Translations under genes and position numbers: made by a program
Shown here: in pieces, positions 1-9,817 of the stretch
Layout: each line of letters opens with the position of its first letter
How positions within the stretch are numbered: position 1 is the stretch's first letter
Notes under the pieces: model-generated
Told to the model about the DNA's origin: nothing
Databases searched by the model: none
The model's input: only the letters and a program-made list of their open reading frames with translations
NCBI GenBank assembly: GCA_002730735.1
Contig: PCAU01000008.1
Coordinates: 188,275 to 252,274 of the forward strand
DNA from: Acidobacteriota bacterium
GTDB taxonomy: Bacteria; Acidobacteriota; Vicinamibacteria; Vicinamibacterales; UBA823
DNA: 64,000 nucleotides
Direction: 5' to 3'

Positions 1-1
1 G

Positions 2-2020
2 TGGGCACTAACGTTCGTCGTCATCTGGCCGACTACCAGTGGGGCACAACCAGAGATTCGCAAATTAGAACTGGCAACCTATCTCGAGTTGGAATCGGTC
101 GCTGATCCCAAGCTGTCACCTGACGGAAGCCAAGTTGTCTACACACGGCAGTGGTTCGACAAGATAAACGACTTGCGTAAATCGTCTCTCTGGATAGTCA
201 ACCGTGACGGAAGCCGCAACCGCTTCCTAGTCGACGGTTCTAGTCCGAAATGGTCGCCGGAAGGTGACCGGATCGCGTTTATAAGTTCAGGAGAACCCGA
301 AGGGCGACAAATCTTCGTGCGCTGGATGGATGATGAGGGAGCCGTGACTCAAATCACGCGAGTGGAAAACGCGCCGGCAAACATCACCTGGTCACCCGAA
401 GGTTCCCGGATCGCCTTTAGCATGATGGTTGACCAAAAGAACCGCTGGCCCATTGATCTGCCGAGTGGACCAGAAGGGGCAAAATGGACTGAATCACCAA
501 AAATCGTGGAACGACTTCGGTATCGACAGGATCGCGTCGGTTATATCGATGAAGGGTGGCAACACCTCTTCGTTGTGCCGACTGAAGGAGGCACAGCGAA
601 GCAAATCACCAACGGTAACTACAATCACACCAACGTTGAGTGGGTACCCGATGGTAGCCAACTCGTCTTCAGTGGATTACGGCTTGAGGACGCCGAGCAC
701 CATTTCCGCGAGTCTGAGATCTACTCGATCGACATTGCCAGCGGAGCTGTCACGCAACTTACCCACCGCCACGGCCCCGATCAACAGCCCAAGGTATCAC
801 CAGATGGCAACAAAATCGCGTACACCGGTTACGACTGGACGCGCGACTCATGGATCGACAGTAAGCTCTACGTCATGAATATCGACGGTTCAAACTCGCG
901 CCTAGTTTCCAGCGACTGGGATCGCTCGCCACGCGGGTTAACCTGGAGTGCAGACAGTTTAACGGTGTACTTCACGGCACAGAATGAGGGCACGCAGAAT
1001 CTTTACGCGCTGTCGGTTGAAGGTGCGACTGCAGGCCGTGTTTCGTCAGTAACGGAGGGCGTACACACTCTGACTGTAACGGACATTAATAGCGAAGGAC
1101 AGGCCGTTGGCACCTTAACTGACTTCTATAAACCCACCGACGTAGTCGCCTTCGATATCGGCTCTTCGTTAGTAATGGATCAACTGACACATGTCAACGA
1201 CGACATTCTGAACGGCATTACCCTCGGTCAAGTAAAGGAGATTTGGTATAACGCACCCGATGGCGTGCGAGTCCAAGGTTGGTACATGACACCACCGGAC
1301 TTCGATGAGTCCCAGACGTATCCTCTCCAGTTACACATCCACGGTGGTCCGCACAGCATGTACGGCGCCCGGTTTAATTTCGGCTGGCAAGAACACGTGG
1401 CTAACAACTACATCGTGCTCTTCACAAATCCGCGTGGCAGCACCGGATACGGCAGTGCGTTCGGCAATATGATCGCTGACGCATATCCGGGTCCGGATTA
1501 TGACGACCTGATGGCTGGCGTCGATACCATGATCGCGAAGGGTTTCATCGATCGGCAGAATTTATTTGTGACTGGCTGCAGCGGTGGCGGCATCCTCACG
1601 GCGTGGATCGTTACGAAAACCGATCGATTCGCGGCGGCATCCTCAAATTGCACGATCGTTGACTGGTTAAGTACAACCGGCACCACCGACATCCTCCCCT
1701 ACTATCGTTTTCCACAACTGCCTTGGGAGGACCCGACCCTGTGGATCAAGCACTCTTCGATCTTTCACGTTGGTAATGTCAACACGCCGACGATGCTAAT
1801 TACCGGTGAAGAAGATCTGAGAACACCGATTGCGCAGGCAGAACAATTTTATCGAGCGCTGAACTTCCGGAGAGTGCCAACAGCGCTCTTGCGTTACAAG
1901 AACCAATCACACGGTACTGGTTCACGGCCATCAAACTTTATGCGCACCCAGCTGTACCTTCGTCATTGGTTCGAAAAATATGGGACAACACGTGATCAAA
2001 TGACTAAAGCTGGGCAGTAG
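2..2020 (+). CDS. S9 family prolyl oligopeptidase-like peptidase, 5' partial
   Basis: Secreted serine peptidase of the S9 (acylaminoacyl-peptidase/DPP-like) family, expected to cleave short peptides in the periplasm. The reading frame is open from base 2, and the first residues look like the end of a signal peptide (hydrophobic run, then SGAQP), so the true start lies before the window. An internal TTG at 89 is not a convincing start. The N-terminal part is a PD40-type beta-propeller with repeated SPDG/SPEG motifs. The C-terminal alpha/beta-hydrolase domain has HGGP, NPRGSTGYG, the nucleophile in GCSGGG (Ser codon 1580), an Asp in GEEDLRTP (codon 1814) and a His in QSHG (codon 1910), so the triad is complete. 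The next gene follows closely on the same strand. Family call is firm; substrate is unknown. Confidence 0.93.
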   Translation, partial: WALTFVVIWPTTSGAQPEIRKLELATYLELESVADPKLSPDGSQVVYTRQWFDKINDLRKSSLWIVNRDGSRNRFLVDGSSPKWSPEGDRIAFISSGEPEGRQIFVRWMDDEGAVTQITRVENAPANITWSPEGSRIAFSMMVDQKNRWPIDLPSGPEGAKWTESPKIVERLRYRQDRVGYIDEGWQHLFVVPTEGGTAKQITNGNYNHTNVEWVPDGSQLVFSGLRLEDAEHHFRESEIYSIDIASGAVTQLTHRHGPDQQPKVSPDGNKIAYTGYDWTRDSWIDSKLYVMNIDGSNSRLVSSDWDRSPRGLTWSADSLTVYFTAQNEGTQNLYALSVEGATAGRVSSVTEGVHTLTVTDINSEGQAVGTLTDFYKPTDVVAFDIGSSLVMDQLTHVNDDILNGITLGQVKEIWYNAPDGVRVQGWYMTPPDFDESQTYPLQLHIHGGPHSMYGARFNFGWQEHVANNYIVLFTNPRGSTGYGSAFGNMIADAYPGPDYDDLMAGVDTMIAKGFIDRQNLFVTGCSGGGILTAWIVTKTDRFAAASSNCTIVDWLSTTGTTDILPYYRFPQLPWEDPTLWIKHSSIFHVGNVNTPTMLITGEEDLRTPIAQAEQFYRALNFRRVPTALLRYKNQSHGTGSRPSNFMRTQLYLRHWFEKYGTTRDQMTKAGQ

Positions 2021-2060
2021 GCAGGTAAACTTTCTTCACTCGTCAACCTTGGAGGGGTCC

Positions 2061-4574
2061 GTGCTTAGACAAACCTTCGGTTTCATCCTCGACGCCATTG
2101 TGTTCACGGCGTTTCTACTCATACCTATTGTTTCGGTGGCGCAAGGTTTGCCAACAGTCGAAGAAAAAACAGCTGGTATGCAAGCAATTGAGGGCCATTT
2201 CCCGATGTATTGGGACGAAAGCACCGGGGTGTTGTGGTTGGAGATTTCTCGTTTCGATACCGAGGAACTCTATTTGTCAGGCCTCTCCGCCGGACTGGGG
2301 TCGAATGACATCGGCCTTGACCGCGGGCAGACGCGGTCTCGGTTAGTCGTCTTCGAGCGAGTTGGCCCAAAGGTCTTTATGGTGCAGCGGAACTACCAGT
2401 TCCGCACTGAGAGTGATAACCCTGATGAGCGACGCGCGGTCGAAGACGCATTCGCCAAATCAATTCTCTGGGGATTCACGGTCGCTGCCGAAACTGCCGC
2501 TCGGGTGCTGGTGAACACAACCGACTTCTTACTGCGTGACGCCCACGGTGTGATCCCCAGGTTACGACAAGACGGCCAATATCGGGTGGACCAGTCGCGG
2601 AGCGCGGTCTACCTACCTCGTACAAAGGGTTTTCCAAAGAACACAGAAATCGATGTCACCGTCACCTTTACGAGTGAACCTCAACCTCGCGGGTTTGGTG
2701 CCCGAGACGAACGGCGCCACGGCGTCGCTGACGTGACACCAGCGGCTGATGCCGTGACCTTGCGACAGCACCACTCGCTGGTGCAGCTGCCGGATCCCGG
2801 TTATGAGCCACGTGCCTACGACCCACGGTCGGGGTTCGGGAGCGTGGCGTGGCAGGATTACTCAACACCGCTCGGTGACTCAATGACCAAGCGGCTCATC
2901 CGCCGGCATCGGCTCCAGAAGCGCGACCCTTCAGCCTCGGTGAGTGAGGCCATCGAGCCGATTGTGTACTACCTCGACCGTGGCACACCTGAACCAATCC
3001 AGTCAGCCCTGCTGGAGGGGGCACGCTGGTGGAATCAGGCATTCGAAGCCGCCGGCTTCCGCGATGCGTTTCGCGTTGAGTTACTGCCCGAGGGAGCAGA
3101 CAATTTTGACATTCGCTACAACATGATTAATTGGGTACATCGATCGACGCGCGGTTGGAGCAGCGGCGGCTCGATCACCGACCCTAGAACCGGGGAGATC
3201 ATGAAGGGCGTTGTGACCCTGGGCTCGCTCCGTGTACGGCAGGATTTTTTGATCGCCGAGGGGCTGCTCTCGCCTTACGAAGGCGGTGATGAGATGCCAT
3301 CGGCGCTGTCCGAGATGGCACTGGCGCGTATCCGACAACTCTCGGCGCACGAGGTCGGTCACACACTCGGGCTTGGACACAACTACTATGCGAGCACTAT
3401 GGGGCGGATCTCTGTGCTCGATTATCCGCACCCATTGATCACAATTGACGATGACGGCGACCTTGACCTGTCCGATGCCTACGATGTCGGCATCGGCGAG
3501 TGGGACAAGGTGGCAATCAGGTATGGCTACCAAGACTTTCCGCAGGGCACAGACGAGCCGACGGTACTCGAGCAGATCTTGGACCAGGCGTGGGAGCGCG
3601 ACCTTCTCTACTTGACCAATCAGGACCTGGACGCTAACCCCCGAGTCCATCAATGGGCAAATGGCGTCGACCCGGCCGTTGAGCTCGAACGTATGCTCAA
3701 CGTTCGGCGGGCGGCGTTGGACGACTTTGGGGAAGCGGCAATCCGCCGCGACATGCCGCTAGCGACAATGGAGGAGGCATTTGTACCGCTCTATCTTCAC
3801 CACCGTTTCCAGATCGACGCAGCGGCTTCGGCAATTGGCGGGATGCACTACATCTATGCGATGCGGGGCGACGGTCGAGAGCCGGTCGAGGCCGTGTCAG
3901 CCGCTGAGCAACGTGCCGCGCTTGACGCACTCATGAGGACAATCAGCCCAAGGGAACTAGCAGTGCCTGATGATGTTCTCTACAGACTGCCACCGCGTCC
4001 GGCCGGCTTCGGACGTCACCGGGAGCTCTTCCCACGCTATACGGGCTTGATGTTTGATCCGATCTCGCCAGCGGTCGTGGCAGCCGACCACACCGTGGGG
4101 ATGATCCTTCGTAGCGACCGTGCTGCGCGCATGGTCACGCAGCATGCAGTGAATTCAGCACTGCCAAGTCTCGACGAAGTGCTCGATACACTCGTTGCCG
4201 CTAGCTTTGACCGCACTCCCGAAAGCAGTTATGAGGCAGAGATTGGACGTGCGGTCGAACGAGTGGTGGTCGACCGCATCACCCGACTAGCCGGTTCAGC
4301 CACGATGCCGCAGGTGCGTGCTGTGGCGTCACTGGAACTCAAGCAACTCGCGGGTCGGCTTGAACGAGAGGCCGGCACCGGTGATCTTGATGACCAAGCG
4401 CATAACACGCTTTTAGCCCGGGATATCACGCGGTTCCTCGAGAGGCCGGCCGAAGCATTTGGCCAGCCATCGGTGCCCCAAGAACCACCGGGTGCACCGA
4501 TCGGTGACACGGGAATGGCCTATTTGGTCCCTGACCCAGTTTGCTCGGTCTGGTGGTGGAATAACGGGCGCTAA
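2061..4574 (+). CDS. Secreted zinc-dependent metalloprotease (HExxH, DUF5117/DUF4953-like)
   Basis: A large exported zinc metallopeptidase of about 837 residues. The metzincin-type motif HEVGHTLGLGH starts at about residue 430. The N-terminal region, with a phrase like 'Y.DESTG.L.LEI', and the overall length match the DUF5117/DUF4953 proteins common in Acidobacteriota and Bacteroidota. The frame can be read from a TTG at 2049, but GGAGG at 2051-2055 sits 5 nt before a GTG at 2061. That start gives a clean signal peptide (hydrophobic FLLIPIVSVAQG), so 2061 is preferred. It lies 40 nt after the S9 peptidase on the same strand, probably in the same transcript. It would degrade extracellular or periplasmic protein. 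Assignment to the zinc protease family is strong; the exact subfamily name is from memory. Confidence 0.9.
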   Translation: MLRQTFGFILDAIVFTAFLLIPIVSVAQGLPTVEEKTAGMQAIEGHFPMYWDESTGVLWLEISRFDTEELYLSGLSAGLGSNDIGLDRGQTRSRLVVFERVGPKVFMVQRNYQFRTESDNPDERRAVEDAFAKSILWGFTVAAETAARVLVNTTDFLLRDAHGVIPRLRQDGQYRVDQSRSAVYLPRTKGFPKNTEIDVTVTFTSEPQPRGFGARDERRHGVADVTPAADAVTLRQHHSLVQLPDPGYEPRAYDPRSGFGSVAWQDYSTPLGDSMTKRLIRRHRLQKRDPSASVSEAIEPIVYYLDRGTPEPIQSALLEGARWWNQAFEAAGFRDAFRVELLPEGADNFDIRYNMINWVHRSTRGWSSGGSITDPRTGEIMKGVVTLGSLRVRQDFLIAEGLLSPYEGGDEMPSALSEMALARIRQLSAHEVGHTLGLGHNYYASTMGRISVLDYPHPLITIDDDGDLDLSDAYDVGIGEWDKVAIRYGYQDFPQGTDEPTVLEQILDQAWERDLLYLTNQDLDANPRVHQWANGVDPAVELERMLNVRRAALDDFGEAAIRRDMPLATMEEAFVPLYLHHRFQIDAAASAIGGMHYIYAMRGDGREPVEAVSAAEQRAALDALMRTISPRELAVPDDVLYRLPPRPAGFGRHRELFPRYTGLMFDPISPAVVAADHTVGMILRSDRAARMVTQHAVNSALPSLDEVLDTLVAASFDRTPESSYEAEIGRAVERVVVDRITRLAGSATMPQVRAVASLELKQLAGRLEREAGTGDLDDQAHNTLLARDITRFLERPAEAFGQPSVPQEPPGAPIGDTGMAYLVPDPVCSVWWWNNGR

Positions 4575-4657
4575 GACAGTCGCTCTGGGTAATCCGCGTT
4601 CAGACAGAGGGCCGTGCTGCCGTCGGCATCGAGTTTACTGAGAACCTTGTACTCGAA

Positions 4658-5200
4658 TTAGAGCTTCGCTCTAGTCTTGAGTGACACACTAACGAACGCC
4701 TTGACCTCGTCGAGCGTCTGATACACGGATACATCAGGCGGCAGCTTAGGAAGGTCACCTAGTTCGGTTGCGAATGCGGCCAGTGGTTTCTGGTATTCGA
4801 TGGCAAGGTGTACTTCGCTCGCCGTACCGGCGCCTCCCGGCAGTACGATGATCGCGTCGGCACTGAGTACGTTGATGTGATTCCGCGAGCGCACTTCCGT
4901 GCCCCGCTCGCCAGAAAAGGGAAGGTGCGTCGCGATCGGAATTTCCACCCAAGGATTGGGATAGCCTTCGGGTGGTCGACCCGCCTCGCCAGGTAACACG
5001 CCAATCACGAAACCGCGCCGATCGGATACCGAGTGAAACGCACGGCTAACAGACTCCATCACACCACTTCCACCTCCAGTAAGCAGGTGTAGGCCTTGCC
5101 CGGCGAGCCATCGGCCGAGTGGCCGGGCAAGCTCATCGTGTTCATCAACTCCCGATCCGATGACAGCAACAATAGGGAGCCGACCCATGCGCGTGCTCAA
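4658..5200 (-). CDS. LOG/TIGR00725-type nucleotide-binding protein
   Basis: A 180-residue cytosolic Rossmann-like protein of the SLOG/LOG superfamily. It shows VAVIGSG near the N-terminus, LTGGGSGVMESV, and the diagnostic PGGAGTASE motif, with RSRNH just before it. Relatives include cytokinin-activating LOG phosphoribohydrolases and molybdenum-cofactor-carrier-like proteins; the sequence alone does not say which. The TTG start overlaps the stop of the upstream oxidoreductase gene (TTGA, 4 nt), suggesting translational coupling. An internal ATG at 5188 is an alternative start that also keeps the whole domain. It is the last gene of a four-gene minus-strand operon. Confidence 0.82.
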   Translation of the reverse strand: MSTRMGRLPIVAVIGSGVDEHDELARPLGRWLAGQGLHLLTGGGSGVMESVSRAFHSVSDRRGFVIGVLPGEAGRPPEGYPNPWVEIPIATHLPFSGERGTEVRSRNHINVLSADAIIVLPGGAGTASEVHLAIEYQKPLAAFATELGDLPKLPPDVSVYQTLDEVKAFVSVSLKTRAKL

Positions 5201-6444
5201 AAGCGTGCCGGTGCCAGGGCCGTAACTTCAGGAAAGGGTGTTGCGCCAGTGACGAGGTCTGCCATCAGGGAGCCAGTAACCGGCCCCAGCGTCAGCCCCG
5301 TCATCGCGTGGCCCGTTGCGGCAAACACCTTAGTCTGACCCGGTAGCCGCCCTACCACCGGCAAACCATCAGGCGTGCAGGGTCTCAGCCCGCACCATTC
5401 GGAGGTTACGCGGCTCGGGCCGATACCGCTGAGATACTGCTCAGCAGAGGCCGTGAGTTGCGCCAAGCGCGATGGACGTATCCGGTGGTTCAACCCAGAA
5501 AATTCCATTGTACCCGCCAAGCGAAGCCGACCTGACATCGGCGTACAAAACACGGACGTCTCGCCTAAGACGCAAGCGGCCTCAAGTGGCGGCCTGCTAC
5601 CTTCTCCGAACTCAAGGTCACGGTGATAGCCCTTCCCTGGCTGAATCGGTAACCGACAACCGAGTTCCCGCGCGAGTTGCAGACTGTACGCGCCCGTTGC
5701 AAGTACAACAGCGTCAGCTTCGAACCGCTCGCCCGTTGCCAAGCGCACCGCAGGATGAGCGCCTCCTTCGACCTTGGTCACGACCTGTCCGGCCTCGGTA
5801 CGCCCCCCGGCGCGACGTACACGCCCCGCCATCTCAATTACGAAGCGATAGGGATCACAAGTTGCCGAATCCGGAAAGTAGGCTCCACCCCTAACGTCGT
5901 TCTTGAGAGATGTCATCCGGGCTCCGATTTCTTCACCGGTGAGCACTTCGGCATCGAACCCGTGGGCGCGCATCAGCGCAACGTCTCGACCGGCTTGCGC
6001 TGTACCCTGCTCAGTCCGACAGACCTCGTAGTAACCGGACGCCTCATAGTCGCAGGCGATCTCCTCTTCCGCGATCAATTGCGCAAAGAGTTGAAGCGTT
6101 GCATGACCTAACGGCCCCACTACGTTCATGTTCGCTGTGAGCTTTCGATCAGTGCAGTTAGCACTGAAGCGCCAGAGCCACGCGGCGAGCGCGGGGTCGA
6201 ATCGGGGCGCGATGTAGAGCGGTGTCGTCGAGTCAAGGACCTTCTTCAATGCCTGCCTCACCCGGTCCGGCTTGTTCATCGGCGGATGCCCAGCGGCGAT
6301 GACACCAGCGCTCCCGTAAGAAGCGCCCTTCCCAATGGCGTCGCGCTCAAGAACGATGACGTCGACGTTCTGCTTCGATAGATAGTAAGCGCAGCAGACC
6401 CCGATGACACCACCACCAACAACGAGAACTCGAGGCTTGCTCAT
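5197..6444 (-). CDS. FAD-dependent D-amino acid dehydrogenase-like oxidoreductase (DAO family)
   Basis: A 415-residue flavoprotein of the DadA/DAO family that would oxidatively deaminate D-amino acids or related amines. The N-terminus has the ADP-binding motif VVGGGVIGVCCAYYL and the conserved acidic residue in VIVLERD. The C-terminus has the typical WCGLRPCTPDGLPVVG and GHAMTGLTLGP segments that bind FAD. No signal peptide is seen, so it probably works on the inner face of the membrane. Its ATG overlaps the stop codon of the upstream phosphatase gene (ATGA at 6441-6444), and its stop overlaps the LOG-family start. This tightly packed arrangement implies one transcript. Substrate range is not decided by sequence. 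Confidence 0.88.
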   Translation of the reverse strand: MSKPRVLVVGGGVIGVCCAYYLSKQNVDVIVLERDAIGKGASYGSAGVIAAGHPPMNKPDRVRQALKKVLDSTTPLYIAPRFDPALAAWLWRFSANCTDRKLTANMNVVGPLGHATLQLFAQLIAEEEIACDYEASGYYEVCRTEQGTAQAGRDVALMRAHGFDAEVLTGEEIGARMTSLKNDVRGGAYFPDSATCDPYRFVIEMAGRVRRAGGRTEAGQVVTKVEGGAHPAVRLATGERFEADAVVLATGAYSLQLARELGCRLPIQPGKGYHRDLEFGEGSRPPLEAACVLGETSVFCTPMSGRLRLAGTMEFSGLNHRIRPSRLAQLTASAEQYLSGIGPSRVTSEWCGLRPCTPDGLPVVGRLPGQTKVFAATGHAMTGLTLGPVTGSLMADLVTGATPFPEVTALAPARF

Positions 6445-8087
6445 GTACTCACGATTGCAGTAGCAACCCCTTCCTTAGCACCAACGCCGCGATTCGCCTG
6501 CGGAGCGAGTCTGGCTGGAAATTGCCGCGTTGCCACAGGTCCATCGGCCTCAATCAAATGGTTCTCGCCATCACGCGTGTAATACCCAGCACTGAAGCGC
6601 TCACGGGTTGACCGCTGGGAGATCGTATCGACAAAGAACCAGTCAGCCTGTGCCCGTTCAGCTGTGATATCTAGAATGAAATACCCTCGGTGAACCTGAT
6701 CGACGAACTTAAGGTGAGGACTCGACGTCATCCGCGCCGCGCGCGCCGCGTCAGCCTCATCCGGACGATCAGTGAACTGACTCGGCGAGGTCACGGCCGG
6801 TGTTACATACTCTACTGCCAGAGAACCTCGACCGTTTGCCGAATCGTAGCCGGACCATGGGTCGCGCGGAACGTCAAGCGCCCAGGAGCTGTGAATGTCA
6901 CCAGTGAGTACGACAACGTTATTAATCGCGTGCGTCTCGAGAAAGTCAAAAATTCTACTCCGATTCGCTTGATAGCCATCCCAGACATCGGAGTTTCTGA
7001 TCGCATCACTCGGAGCCTGCGCACTAAAAAAGACCTGTTGGCCGAGCACCCGCCAGCGCGTGCCATCATCAATCGATTCCTTGAGCTCCCCGAACAACCA
7101 AGCCTCCTGCGAGCCACCGAGCAGTGAGCGTTCGGGAGCGTGCACAGCAGCGCTGTCTCCCGGGTCCACCTGTTCATCCCGTCCGGTGAGCCGAGTATCA
7201 AGCATGATGAGATCAACGAGGTTTCCATACCGAAAGCTGCGATAGATTTGGAGTTGACGCGCTGACCGGTTCTCGCGAATCGGCATCCACTCGTAGTAGG
7301 CCTTCACCGACGCGGCGCGACGCGTGGGCCAGTCACCCTCCCCTTCGTCGGGGTCGTGGTTCTCAGCACCCTCCATCCACGAGTTATTGGAACTTTCGTG
7401 ATCGTCCCACACAGCAATGAGTGGGTGTTGTTGCAACATCGCTTGAGAATCAATATCAGCTTTGTACTGCGCATGCCGGATCCGGTAGTCCTCAAGCGTC
7501 ACCATTTCCTTGTCTGGTAGAGGGACTCGGTCGAGTGCCCGACCATCACCATACTGACCGTTCCGGTATTCATAGAGGTAGTCACCAAGATGCAGCACCG
7601 CATCGAGATCCGGACGTTGGGCAAGACATCGGTACACGTTGAAATACCCGAATGGTAGGTTTGAGCACGACACTGCCGCCAGGCGGACACGGTCGACGTC
7701 ACCCACCGGAAGGGTCTTGGTACGCCCGATTGGTGATGGAACATCGAGCCCCGAGAATTGGTAGTAGTAGGTCGTGCCCGGGCGTAGGCCGGACGCATCG
7801 ATCTTCACCGTAAAGTCGCGGGCAGCATTCGTCACAACCGACCCGCGCCCAATGACTGTCCGCATCTCCGGTTCGGTCGCGACCCACCAGTGCACCTCAA
7901 CATCCCCGCGACCGCCCGATACGCGGGTCCACAATATGACCCGGTCTTCCAGTGGATCGCCGCTCGCCACACCATGCGTAAACACGTCACGCGATGATTG
8001 TGAGGTCCCCGCAACACGGTCCGGAGACGCTAACACCAGAGACCCGCCCGCGACTCTTCCCAAGAAACGTCGTCTGGACACTGCCAT
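6441..8087 (-). CDS. PhoD-like alkaline phosphatase/phosphodiesterase, Tat-exported
   Basis: An exported metallophosphatase of the PhoD family, about 548 residues. The N-terminus carries a twin-arginine signal (SRRRFLG) followed by a hydrophobic stretch. An N-terminal beta-sandwich domain (THGVASGDP...ILWTRV) precedes the calcineurin-like core with HLGDYLYEY, DDHESSNNSW, MLDTRLTGRD and LTGDIHSSW metal ligands. Family members release phosphate from phosphodiesters or phosphomonoesters with Ca/Fe cofactors. A TTG at 8091-8093 is possible, but GGAGG at 8094-8098 is spaced 6 nt from the ATG at 8087, so that start is chosen. It sits 29 nt after the DUF885 gene and overlaps the DadA-like gene by 4 nt. 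Confidence 0.92.
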   Translation of the reverse strand: MAVSRRRFLGRVAGGSLVLASPDRVAGTSQSSRDVFTHGVASGDPLEDRVILWTRVSGGRGDVEVHWWVATEPEMRTVIGRGSVVTNAARDFTVKIDASGLRPGTTYYYQFSGLDVPSPIGRTKTLPVGDVDRVRLAAVSCSNLPFGYFNVYRCLAQRPDLDAVLHLGDYLYEYRNGQYGDGRALDRVPLPDKEMVTLEDYRIRHAQYKADIDSQAMLQQHPLIAVWDDHESSNNSWMEGAENHDPDEGEGDWPTRRAASVKAYYEWMPIRENRSARQLQIYRSFRYGNLVDLIMLDTRLTGRDEQVDPGDSAAVHAPERSLLGGSQEAWLFGELKESIDDGTRWRVLGQQVFFSAQAPSDAIRNSDVWDGYQANRSRIFDFLETHAINNVVVLTGDIHSSWALDVPRDPWSGYDSANGRGSLAVEYVTPAVTSPSQFTDRPDEADAARAARMTSSPHLKFVDQVHRGYFILDITAERAQADWFFVDTISQRSTRERFSAGYYTRDGENHLIEADGPVATRQFPARLAPQANRGVGAKEGVATAIVST

Positions 8088-8116
8088 GTTCAACCTCCGT
8101 CGTCGGTCAACCTACA

Positions 8117-9817
8117 TCATTCGTTTAGGAAACGCTCCAGCGGCACCATCCGAGGGATTTGGCTGTCGTCACCGGTCAGTTCCCACCAAACGAGCGAGAC
8201 TGGTATGACACCAGCAGCACTTAACTCGTCCATGAAACCCTTGACGGTGAACTCGTCGCCTAACTCTCGAGCACGTTCCGCCATGAGCTTTTCAATCTCG
8301 ATTTTCCCTATGATGTAGCTGGTCCCGTATCCGGGTTGCTGGAGGTAGAGATGCTGTTCCGTGAGAACAGTGTCACTATCGGCCGGCATCCATCCCCGTG
8401 GTGTCCACTTGGCGGCAAACTCCGAGGCCTCTTCGATCGTAAAGCCTTCGCCATGCATCATCAGTCCACCGAGTGCCCGCGCCGCTCTTTGTGCGAGCAT
8501 GATTTGTATGATCTCCATGCCACGAGGTCGGTTCGCAAATAGACCAGCATGCATCATCCACTCCTCCATGCCGGTTGCGAGTCCCTCGGACCGCTGGCCC
8601 CAGATATTAGACAGAGACGGACCACGGCGGATTGGACTTGAATGCGGCTCATGTTCCATCCGAGCGATCTCGGTCCAGTGAAAACTGTGGGTCCGCATGG
8701 CCACTGGGTCCCGATAGGACACTTCGCTAAAAAATCCGCGTGGCCCAACGGCTGGCACTGGGGAAAAACTCCCTATCTTGGCCCGGAGCGCTGGGGCCAT
8801 GTAGTCACGCACGGAAATGACCTCTTCATCATCAAGAAACGACACGAACTCATCAACTGAGGCGTTGAACCGCCGATCGTATTCCTCAGCAGAGGCCACA
8901 ACAGGCAGTGGCGGCAGGTCGCGGTTCCGGTGTTCTATCAAGCGCAGCGTCGTATGAGACCGCGCCAGTTCATGTTCCATGAGCGCTACTTCCTCGTCCC
9001 AGGTGTAGTTCACGAGATGCACATTCTGGAGATACCAGTTGAGGTTCTCTTTCCCAACACCCGACGGGCCATGCTTGGTGGGCAACTCGTCCTCGAGCCA
9101 AGCCGTAAACTGAACAGTGGCGTCGTGCGCTTCGCGAATGGCTGCATCTAACCCCGCGCTCGTGCCGGAAACGCGTTCAGCGAATGCTTCAAGAGTCGAG
9201 GCTTGTACCCGCATGTCCCTGATCCCACCAACCCACAGGTCTCGAGCATCCTCGACCAAATTCGATTGAGCCTGCAGAAGCAGCAGTGGAACCGTCTGTA
9301 ATTGAGCCTCGAGGCGTTCCGCATCGCCGTCGGCCAACGGGTAATCATAAGTCCAAAGATTGATCATCCAACCGTCGGCACCCGGGCCCTCGCGTGCGGG
9401 TGTATCACTCTGTGCTGCGAAGACTGTCGCGTAGAACGCCGGAATGCTAGCCCAAGGTCGACGAATGCGGTGGTCAAAGTCGAGCCCATTCATTTCGGCT
9501 TTCACGAGAAGATGGTCGACCCGTTGCGCGACCGGCCAACCGCTTGAATCGATGGCCTCAAGGCGCTGCTGATACCTCGCAAGTTCCGCAAACTGGGCGG
9601 TCATGGCCTCAGCCGAGTAGTCGGGGGCCTCAGGAACCGCAAAGGCCCGCCAATCCTCAAAGAGTGTGAGGAGATCCTCGTAACTAGTACTACTGGGTAC
9701 TTCCGCACGAGATCCTGAAGCGTCCGGACGAGGGCCTTCCGATGAACAACTCGCGGTCAAGAGAAGCACCGCAGCAACACCAGCGAGAGACGGGAGCGGG
9801 AACCATCGTGACAACAT
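8117..9817 (-). CDS. DUF885 family protein, probable lipoprotein
   Basis: A 566-residue envelope protein of the DUF885 family, thought to be related to metallo-carboxypeptidases. It ends in a helical domain rich in His/Glu motifs such as RMEHEPHSS and MEEWMMHAG, seen here. The N-terminus has a hydrophobic signal ending LTASCSS, a plausible lipobox with the Cys about 24 residues in. A longer frame begins at 9856, but GGAGG at 9823-9827 lies 5 nt before the ATG at 9817, giving a proper signal peptide. It is the first gene of the minus-strand operon that continues with PhoD-like, DadA-like and LOG genes. The function is likely peptide hydrolysis, but this is inferred only from the family. Confidence 0.85.
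   Translation of the reverse strand: MLSRWFPLPSLAGVAAVLLLTASCSSEGPRPDASGSRAEVPSSTSYEDLLTLFEDWRAFAVPEAPDYSAEAMTAQFAELARYQQRLEAIDSSGWPVAQRVDHLLVKAEMNGLDFDHRIRRPWASIPAFYATVFAAQSDTPAREGPGADGWMINLWTYDYPLADGDAERLEAQLQTVPLLLLQAQSNLVEDARDLWVGGIRDMRVQASTLEAFAERVSGTSAGLDAAIREAHDATVQFTAWLEDELPTKHGPSGVGKENLNWYLQNVHLVNYTWDEEVALMEHELARSHTTLRLIEHRNRDLPPLPVVASAEEYDRRFNASVDEFVSFLDDEEVISVRDYMAPALRAKIGSFSPVPAVGPRGFFSEVSYRDPVAMRTHSFHWTEIARMEHEPHSSPIRRGPSLSNIWGQRSEGLATGMEEWMMHAGLFANRPRGMEIIQIMLAQRAARALGGLMMHGEGFTIEEASEFAAKWTPRGWMPADSDTVLTEQHLYLQQPGYGTSYIIGKIEIEKLMAERARELGDEFTVKGFMDELSAAGVIPVSLVWWELTGDDSQIPRMVPLERFLNE

Noticed and set aside
429-878. Plus-strand 149-codon frame inside the S9 peptidase
   Set aside because: It overlaps the well-supported S9 gene in another frame and its product is low-complexity Ser/Thr-rich with no motif.
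3081-3653. Minus-strand 190-codon frame inside the metalloprotease
   Set aside because: Opposite the HExxH region of a firm gene; codon pattern mirrors that gene.
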